NCBI RefSeq assembly: GCF_047496725.1
Contig: NC_132980.1
Coordinates: forward strand, 3,269,001 to 3,333,000
Length of the DNA stretch: 64,000 nt
DNA from: Anoplolepis gracilipes
Taxonomy: Eukaryota; Arthropoda; Insecta; Hymenoptera; Formicidae
Direction: 5' to 3'
Part shown: piece by piece, positions 57,979-64,000 of the stretch
Position numbering within the stretch: position 1 is the first letter of the stretch
Layout: each line of letters starts with the position of its first letter
Made by a program: the position numbers and the translations under genes
The notes under the pieces: model-generated
What the model saw: the letters and a program-made list of their open reading frames with translations, nothing else
Told to the model about the DNA's origin: nothing
The model's database searches: none

Positions 57979-58014
57979 TATTTATAGATACGCATCAAAT
58001 CGAAACCGGTCAGT
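57979..58014 (+). promoter_or_regulatory. Candidate divergent core promoter (TATA and TCAGT initiator)
   Basis: TATTTATAG at 57979-57987 and TCAGT at 58010-58014 are ~31 bases apart, the usual spacing of TATA and arthropod initiator. They lie just before the ATG at 58022. On the other strand the same box reads CTATAAATAG, facing the ATPase gene that starts 30 bases away at 57948. Confidence 0.4.
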
Positions 58015-58021
58015 ATCCAAC

Positions 58022-58279
58022 ATGTTTCTTTTACTGTCGGATGACTGTGATATTCTCAACCTTACCTCAGAACAGTTGCGATATATACCGAAGATTATTT
58101 TATTGCAACAGTTTGGTCGTTACATGGAGCGTCTGTGGGACAAATTTCCGGAATACGTAAAGGCGGATTCGGAGGTTCAGATATATCGTCGCTGTTTCGA
58201 ACATTACAATCGACCGTGGCAACAAACGCACATTGACGGTCCAGCGCCGATGATAAAAGATTGTTACGAATGTCAGTGA
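58022..58279 (+). CDS. Small intact gene of the Polinton-like element, unidentified
   Basis: An 85-residue frame from the ATG at 58022 to TGA. It is helical and charged (SEQLRYIPKIILLQQFGRYM, LWDKFPEYVKADSEVQIYRR), with two C-terminal Cys (DCYECQ). It directly follows the candidate TATA/initiator, and its stop overlaps the next gene's ATG (58269) by 11 bases, typical of compact viral genomes. No family recognised. Confidence 0.5.
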   Translation: MFLLLSDDCDILNLTSEQLRYIPKIILLQQFGRYMERLWDKFPEYVKADSEVQIYRRCFEHYNRPWQQTHIDGPAPMIKDCYECQ

Positions 58280-58897
58280 GAACCGTAAGAGGCTGTGGTC
58301 TGTTGAATCGCGCGATAAACGCATTTCCTATCGAATTACATATTCCTAGATATCAGTTTTGCGGACCGGGAACTCGTTTACAAGAACGATTGGCTAGAGA
58401 TGATCGAGGCATCAACCCATTGGACGTCGCGTGTCGTGAACACGATTTAGCTTACTCGCGAAGCACGATCTCGGCAAGTGACACGTAGCGGATCGTGTAC
58501 TAGCTGCGAGGGCGCGAGAACGTATTACCGCGAGAGATTCGAATTTTGGTGAAAGAGCAGCCGCCACGGCCGTTTGGACGGTCATGAAAGCAAACACGAA
58601 AATAGGTATGGGGATGAAAAAGTCGTCAACGAAGAAAAAGATTACGAAAAACGAATACTTCCGGTAGCGAAATGCGGGGGCGTATTACCGATTCTACCAG
58701 TGTTGGGTGCTTTTGGATCTCTGATTGGTGGAACGGCTGGTGTAGCAAAGATGGTGAACGACGCAAAAGCTATACAACATCAGTTTCAAGAGATGCTACG
58801 TCGCGCCATGGAAGGTCGCGGATTGTATCTCGCGCCATACAAATACGGACAGAGTCTCAATGAGAAAGAAGAAAAAAAAAGGTCAAAGAGACACTAA
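58269..58897 (+). pseudogene. Minor-capsid-like protein with phospholipase-A2-like loop and C-terminal hydrophobic segment
   Basis: The ATG at 58269 begins RTVRGCGLLNRA. Near residues 28-62 come YQFCGPGTRL and NPLDVACREHDLAYS, which match the calcium-binding loop (YxGPG) and the HD active-site helix of the parvovirus/adintovirus-type phospholipase A2. This domain acts in endosomal escape in those viruses. A frameshift near 58465 is followed by a basic helical part, a TGA near 58472, and another shift near 58660. The third piece has a strongly hydrophobic segment (GGVLPILPVLGAFGSLIGG), a helical KAIQHQFQEMLRRAMEG and GLYLAPYKYG, ending at TAA 58897. The order is consistent with a VP1- or pVI-like minor capsid protein. 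It is broken in this copy. Confidence 0.6.
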
Positions 58898-58899
58898 AA

Positions 58900-59202
58900 A
58901 TGCCAGAGGGTGCAACTACCAACATACAACTGCTGCAACTAGCAAAACGTATGCACATTCCGTATTTTAGAGGTGTTTTTATGCGTGACTCATTACCGAT
59001 CGGTGGTATATATCGAAACAAGAGCGGTATCATAAATTTGGATAACGCTAAAGGCTCGGGTACTCACTGGGTAGCATATGCAAAGAGGGGGAATCGCGCT
59101 ATATATTTTGACAGTTTTGGTAATCTTCGCCCGCCGAATGAATTGGTACGATATTTAAATGTGACAAAAATAGATTCTAATCACACATCAGTAGTGATAT
59201 AA
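58900..59202 (+). pseudogene. Adenain-like cysteine protease, C-terminally truncated
   Basis: A 100-codon frame starting at ATG 58900, three bases after the preceding stop. It has GTHWVAYAKRGN, with the catalytic His followed by Trp as in adenovirus maturation proteases, and AIYFDSFGNLRPP, with the Asp/acidic member. Family proteins continue ~80 residues to a catalytic Cys in a 'NCG' context. Here a TAA follows NHTSVVI and the sequence passes into repeats, so the Cys half is lost. Function in family: processing of capsid proteins. Confidence 0.7.
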
Positions 59203-59259
59203 GGGGGATTCTAACCCAGGAGCTCGAGGGGGGTGCGGGGGCAGACGTCACGCAGGTTC

Positions 59260-59470
59260 GCGGCGCGGTTGGTTGGCGAGGGGTACGCTGAGAGGGGAAG
59301 AGGTCCGCGGCGCGGTTGGTAGGCGAGGCGTACGCGGAGAAGGGGAAGAGGTCCGCGGCGCGGTTAGTAGGCGAGGGGTACGCGGAGAAGGGGAAGAGGT
59401 CCGCGGCGCGGTTGGCGAGAGGTACGCGGAGAAGGGGGAAAGGTCCGCGACGCAGCCGGTAAACTAGGGA
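59260..59470. repeat. 48 bp GC-rich minisatellite
   Basis: AGGTCCGCGGCGCGGTTGGT recurs at 59301, 59349 and 59397, with degenerate copies before and after, giving a 48-base period. Frames here are repetitive and not genes. Confidence 0.8.
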
Positions 59471-59589
59471 ACAGCGGAGAGGAGAGAGAGATCCGCGGCG
59501 AGACCGGTAGACGAGGGGGACAGTAGAGAGGAGAGAGAGGTCCGCGACGTAACCGATGGGTCCGCGAGTAGGGAGAGGGATACAGAGAG

Positions 59590-59970
59590 GTGACGCGATA
59601 GGCGTTCGCAACGCGGTAGTGAGAGACGGCGCGATAGACGTTCGCAACGCGATAGAGAGAAAGAGAGAGACGACGCGATAGACGCCGCGTCTCCTTCCCG
59701 CTATCCTCCTTCCTCTCTATTCTTTCTCTCGCACCCATATCTCCTTTTCCTACCATCATGCTCTCTTCTTCCTATCATGATGCACTCCTTGTCCTACACA
59801 TACAGCGCCTTTCTTCTTACACCACATCGTATTCTCTTTGTCCTACGCTATATAAAATGCCTATCGCACCGTCTCTCTCTAACGCGTTGCAAACTCCTAT
59901 AGCATCGTCTCTCTCTATCGCGTTGCAAACACGTATAGCACTGTCTCTCTCTACCGCGCTGCAAACAAAG
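59590..59970. repeat. 36 bp minisatellite in both orientations
   Basis: The unit CTCTCTCTACCGCGTTGCAA plus CGCCTATAGCACCGT is present three times at 59868-59970 in plus. Inverse units (GCGATAGACGTTCGCAACGC) lie at 59597-59680. Related units recur at 63850-63960. Confidence 0.8.
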
Positions 59971-60070
59971 AGTAAAATGAAACAGAAGGGAATGTATCGG
60001 TGGTGGGGGCTAGCTAAATCGCTGACGGAAGCCGTCATCTTGAGTATCCACTTTTTTGACGCTTATTAGC

Positions 60071-60382
60071 ATCGTTTGCAGCTGTTGTCAGAGAGAGACA
60101 TGTGCGTATTATTTTGCACAATTATTAATTCTAAAGAAAATAGTAAAATAAAATTATGGTGCATTTTCAGGCCTGTGGCATAACAACAACAGCGCGAAAT
60201 TATGGGATAACATTTTATCGGTTAATAATTGTTATCAATATAATAACAAGATTTTAATGTTTTGAAGGTTATGTTTTATTTAGATATAGTATTTAAAGGA
60301 CAGTAAACAATGTGTTAATATTTTAATATTATTAATATATATTATTTTATTTGTTGCATATTAAAATTATATCAGCTTACCA
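60071..60382. other. AT-rich spacer, no gene
   Basis: AT-rich sequence before the first readable codon of element 5. Part of it is presumably the 5' region of the element. Confidence 0.4.
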
Positions 60383-62215
60383 ATGACAAACAAAACCAGA
60401 TTGACAACGGAATTTATGATCAATTACGAAAACAGTCTTAAAAAATTGCCAGTTAATAAACGCACCACCGTTAGGAATAGATCTAATAATATTATTCGTG
60501 CTTTACCATCCTACCAATACCCACTCACGAAGACACACCTTGCATTAATTAGACTTAACAACATTACAAGGAAATTTCTCGCAGAAAACAATAACCTTAT
60601 TATCACAAGGGCAGATAAGGGGAACATCACTGTTGTTCTAGAAAAAACTGAGTACCTTAAAAAAATGAATGCAATGTTAAATGATGATGAGACATATACT
60701 AAGGTTACAAGGGATCCAACAAATAAAATAATTTCACGCTTACGAGAACTGCTTACTAGGTGGAAGAGAAATGGGTTCATTACACCGGCCACGTATCGTT
60801 CTCTATCGTTCAGTGAATACGGCTTACCAAAAGTGCATAAACAACATTGTCCTTTTAGACTCATTGTTTCATCAATAAATAGCCCTCTATACAACTTAGC
60901 AGTGTTCCTACACAAAATAATGAAAAATAGTTTTCCTGTAGCACATAGTTTCGGGGAGAATAGTTTCGAACTAGTCAAAAAATTAGGTAATGTCCAATTA
61001 ATTAACGATTATAAGTTGATCTCCCTTGATGTGGTATCACTATTCACAAATATCCCTACTGAGCTGGCCATGGAGAGTTTGTTAGACAGGTGGATCTATA
61101 TCAAGGATCACACAGATATTCCAAAAACAGAATTTTTATCCAGTGTAAAATTCATATTAGACTCTACATATTTCACTTTCAACGGTATGTGTTTCCAATA
61201 AGAATATGGTACACCGATGGGTTCACCCCTCTCACCAATAATAGCCGATATAGTGATGCAGGATATTGAAAAAAGAGCTCTAAGTACTTTAACGTTCACG
61301 CCTCCTTTCTACTTTAGATATGTAGACAATATAATTACCGCATCACCGAATGACTGTATTTTAGACGTACTGAATAAATTTAATTCATTGCACCCGAAAT
61401 TACAGTTCACATTAGAGGTGGAGACTAATAACATTCTCAACTTTTTGGAAGTCTCAATTATATCTAAGAACAATAAGCTTCATTTCAATTGGTTTCATAA
61501 ACCGACATACTCGGGGAGATATTTACATTACTTCTCACAACATCCAGACTCCCAAAAAAGGGCTACAATCTTTAACTTGGTTGATAGAGCCTTCTTGCTT
61601 TCACACCTTACTTGCTTTCACACCTTACCATCGCGATAACATCATGTTGATTGTTAATATTTTACTCATGAACGGATACCCTTTAAAATTTATATTTATC
61701 AATGTTACACATAGGCTTAAATATTTGCTACATGGTCCAAAAAGTATGGTTAATTACACGATTAACAATAATGACCCAAAATCTTACTTCAAGGTACCGT
61801 TCATCCCTTCATTAACAAACAAATTAGTGAATGTACTGAAGGATACAGATACAACATTGTCTTACTACAGCATCAACAAATTGAATACTATTGTAAAGAC
61901 ACATAAAGATGTTATCCCGACCTACTCGAATACGAACGTGGTGTACAAGATTGATTGCAATGACTGTGATGCATCCTACGTCGGTTAAACCAGTAGGAAA
62001 CTAAATACTAGAATCAATGAACACAAAAAACATATAAATAAAAATACAGCAAATAAGTCGGTTATCACGGAACATAGATTAAATGAAAATCATGACTTTA
62101 AGTGGGATGAAGTAAGAATATTAGATAGGGAAACATATTATAACAAAAGATTATTTTCTGAAATGCTACACATTAAACGATAAAAAAACGGCAAAAAATT
62201 AATTTAAAAGATACA
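60383..62215 (+). pseudogene. Penelope-like element 5: nearly full reverse transcriptase and GIY-YIG coding region
   Basis: From ATG 60383: ITRADKGNITVVLEKTEY (60600), YGLPKVHKQHCPFRLIVS (60820), LDVVSLFTNIPTEL (61025), YGTPMGSPLSPIIAD (61205). The catalytic box then reads FRYVDN (61315), with Asn replacing the second Asp of YVDD. Next come YSGRYLHYFSQHP (61510) and the GIY-YIG domain VVYKIDCNDCDASYVG (61940), HDFKWDEVRILDRETYY to about 62200. Three in-frame TAA codons (61199, 61986, 62179) each sit where related elements have Gln. A 17-base tandem duplication (CTTGCTTTCACACCTTA, about 61597-61630) shifts the frame. It is otherwise the best-preserved PLE in the window, and in the same broad subfamily as element 4. 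Confidence 0.9.
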
Positions 62216-63255
62216 GAATGTTTTCCAGATATATATACTGAAGTAATAAACAAGCTTCCACCGATTTGAGGGTCATGCATGGAAAAACATAATACATAAC
62301 AATTGTTATTTTCGTCATTTTCCGAACGTCGTAAAGAACAGTCAATACATAAATAAATAATAAAATACAATAATTTTCTGTGTGGATCTGATGGCGACAG
62401 ACTGTTGTGCGGAAATGTCCCGCTTAGCGATGTAAGCTTTTACACTTGTTTAATTAACCACACCAATTAATTATTATACAACTATTAACAGTTAAAGATT
62501 TTATATATAAATAAAAAAATAAGACTAGACTAAGACTGAGATAATTATTACTATTTATTTTACTTCAAGACTTTAATAATTTTTTACCTTCCCACCGAAC
62601 AACTTACAGACGTTTTTAATAACAAACATTAATTATTGTTACACTTGACACTTTTACACTTAACGAATTTAACATTATCAATATTCTTATCAACATTAAC
62701 ACATATTTATTGACCTTCCATTTGACGGCTAATTGACCAGATGACACTCTTAGTCATAATACAACAATACACTCCATACTGACGTAATAATAATAGATTT
62801 TTAATCCTAACCTAACCATAATTATCTCAGTCCCACAGGGTTTTACTTATATGCATGTCTTTCTGTAATGATCGTGAATAATTACAATCTTGTTTCTAAT
62901 TACTACTATTTTACTGTTTTACTATTTGACATCCTTTTTTAGAACCTACATTGCTCGCGTGTTGTTTTTGCAGACAGTCAACCGTCACAGTTTTCGACTT
63001 TAGGTCTCTTAACTTCAAAGTTGAAAAATTGTTTAACATTGTATTGATCGAACCATGAAATTACCAACGCCGCTTACTATCCACCGGCTTCTTTGACTGT
63101 TCTCGGAAAAAATATGTTTCTGAAATTAACTCAACGCACACCGATTAATTAAGTTAAGACTCAACCGACCAAAATAATATCCTTAATTTGCGAGTTACAT
63201 ATGTCACTTCCTTTCTGTTTGTATTTATAATTTTTATTTTATTGCTAATATTGTG
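62216..63255. other. 3' non-coding region of element 5
   Basis: AT-rich, no gene. Extends from the end of the endonuclease frame to the ribozyme-like motif. Confidence 0.4.
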
Positions 63256-63286
63256 CTGAAGACGACTCAAAAAAGGAGTCGAAACG
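63256..63286 (+). ncRNA. Hammerhead-ribozyme-like motif of Penelope-like element 5
   Basis: CTGAAGA, C, hairpin GACTC/AAAAAAG/GAGTC, GAAACGT, C. Helix II is a perfect 5-pair stem. Upstream TGTG and downstream CGCA after the GTC cleavage triplet form a 4-pair helix I. One extra base follows A9. Helix III is the palindrome ACGT. It lies in sense, downstream of the coding region. Confidence 0.55.
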
Positions 63287-63849
63287 TCCGCACACTCTCT
63301 TTTATACACTTTATCATCATTTTTTGTTATCCAATTATAATTTTTCATGTTACTTGATTGAACAAAATATACACCCTTCTAGTATTAGATTAACTCATTA
63401 ACTCTTAAGTTATTAACGTTATTCCGCTTTTCGTTCGAAAGTTTTTTACTACTCTTATAAATTTAATTTTAATATAATTATGTTTATTTTTATCAATCTG
63501 TTGTTCTTTCAGTTTGTTCTTTATTTTTATTTTGTATTGTATAGTTAATAATGTCAATAAGCTCTCATGGCCTTGTTTTGTTTTTCTTATGTATTATTAA
63601 TTTATGAAGAGCTTCAATAATATATCAATTTAAAATTATATATTTCAATTTAATCTTATTGACTTGATTTTATTAAAAATATTAAGTATATTCCATATTT
63701 ATATTTAAAACTTTGTTCTTCCGGCATCTCCGAAAAGCCATTCAATTTTGGCGCCCATAAGCAGCCATTTTGAGTGTCCACTTTTATGCTGATATATATA
63801 GGCATTTCCGTCCGTTTAGCTCGAGTCATATGCTCCCTCCTGTTTTTAT
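63287..63849. other. AT-rich DNA, no gene; short segment similar to 60031-60056
   Basis: GCCATTTTGAGTGTCCACTTTT at 63764 resembles GCCGTCATCTTGAGTATCCACTTTT at 60031. No coding region recognised. Confidence 0.4.
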
Positions 63850-63960
63850 TTACTCTTTGGCTGCAAACGCCTATAGCACCGTCTCTCTCTACCGCGTTGC
63901 AAACGCCTATCGCACTGTCTCTCTCTCTATACCACGTTGCGAACGCCTATCGCATCGTTA
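63850..63960 (+). repeat. Second array of the 36 bp minisatellite
   Basis: CTGCAAACGCCTATAGCACCGTCTCTCTCTACCGCGTTGC and two degenerate units match 59868-59970, placing related repeats on both sides of element 5. Confidence 0.8.
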
Positions 63961-64000
63961 CCATGGGGATATTATAAAAAATTTATATATATATTTATTA

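Larger units (their letters stand above)
52549..59205. mobile_element. Decayed Polinton/Maverick-like (adintovirus-like) element
   Basis: The cluster has a family-B DNA polymerase relic (plus, 52.8-55.2 kb), three minus-strand genes including a packaging-type ATPase (57.9-55.2 kb), and plus-strand genes with a phospholipase-A2-like loop and an adenain-like protease (58.0-59.2 kb). The combination is diagnostic of Polintons and related midsize linear double-stranded DNA viruses. Integrase and a recognisable major capsid protein are not seen in the window, and I found no terminal inverted repeats. All genes are broken, and the right end runs into minisatellite DNA at about 59205, so the copy is incomplete and inactive. 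Confidence 0.75.

Noticed and set aside
59177..59759. Minus-strand frames of 131-156 codons with PLPTRGP and RAADLFPFS repeats
   Set aside because: Translations of the 48 bp and 36 bp minisatellites.

Overview
The window looks like a stretch of an insect genome, most likely a hymenopteran and probably an ant. It is very AT-rich, has long (TA)n, (GA)n and (CT)n microsatellites, and is dominated by mobile elements: Penelope-like retroelements, IS630/Tc1/mariner-type elements, pogo, a Polinton-like element and LTR pieces. The species call is inference from family content and composition. Almost every recognisable coding region is broken by stops or frameshifts. The one convincing intact host-type gene is a two-exon secreted proline-rich protein at 15790-17472.

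Layout. 1-2.2 kb: the end of an open frame, a duplicated AT block, and a possible 62-residue gene. 2.3-4.9 kb: Penelope-like element 1 (minus). 4.9-13.2 kb: AT-rich sequence with a tRNA-like relic inside fold-back repeats. 13.2-14.6 kb: two fold-back MITEs with CAGGGTGTCC ends. 15.7-17.7 kb: the proline-rich gene. 18-27.2 kb: a nest of related TA-flanked inverted-repeat elements, including two intron-containing DDE transposase relics and a 2.3 kb element with ~300 bp inverted ends that carries a polypyrimidine tract. 27.4-29.7 kb: Penelope-like element 2 between inverted repeats. 30.4-33.1 kb: a decayed multi-exon gene resembling the SAMD3-like family. 33.5-35.9 kb: Penelope-like element 3. 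36.9-37.6 kb: a solo LTR. 38.3-40.3 kb: a pogo-type transposon with a PHD-like tail. 42.8-44.7 kb and 50.1-52.0 kb: two 1.8 kb LTRs in opposite orientation. 45.3-46.5 kb: an acid-lipase pseudogene. 46.7-48.1 kb: a polypurine tract. 48.2-49.8 kb: Penelope-like element 4. 52.5-59.2 kb: a decayed Polinton/adintovirus-like element. 59.2-60.0 kb: minisatellites. 60.4-63.3 kb: Penelope-like element 5, followed by a second copy of the minisatellite.

Most notable observations. (1) Downstream of every Penelope-like coding region, in sense, sits a motif CTGANGA-hairpin-GAAACGT. It matches a type I hammerhead ribozyme core, its hairpin stems change in a compensated way between families, and its helix III is the palindrome ACGT, which suggests a dimeric ribozyme. 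(2) The Polinton-like element keeps relics of a family-B DNA polymerase, a packaging ATPase, an adenain-like protease and a protein with a phospholipase-A2-like loop. Its polymerase gene holds an intron whose 3' splice site has been triplicated, and only the last copy restores the frame. (3) The proline-rich gene has an open, Ser/Tyr-rich frame continuing past two TAA codons.
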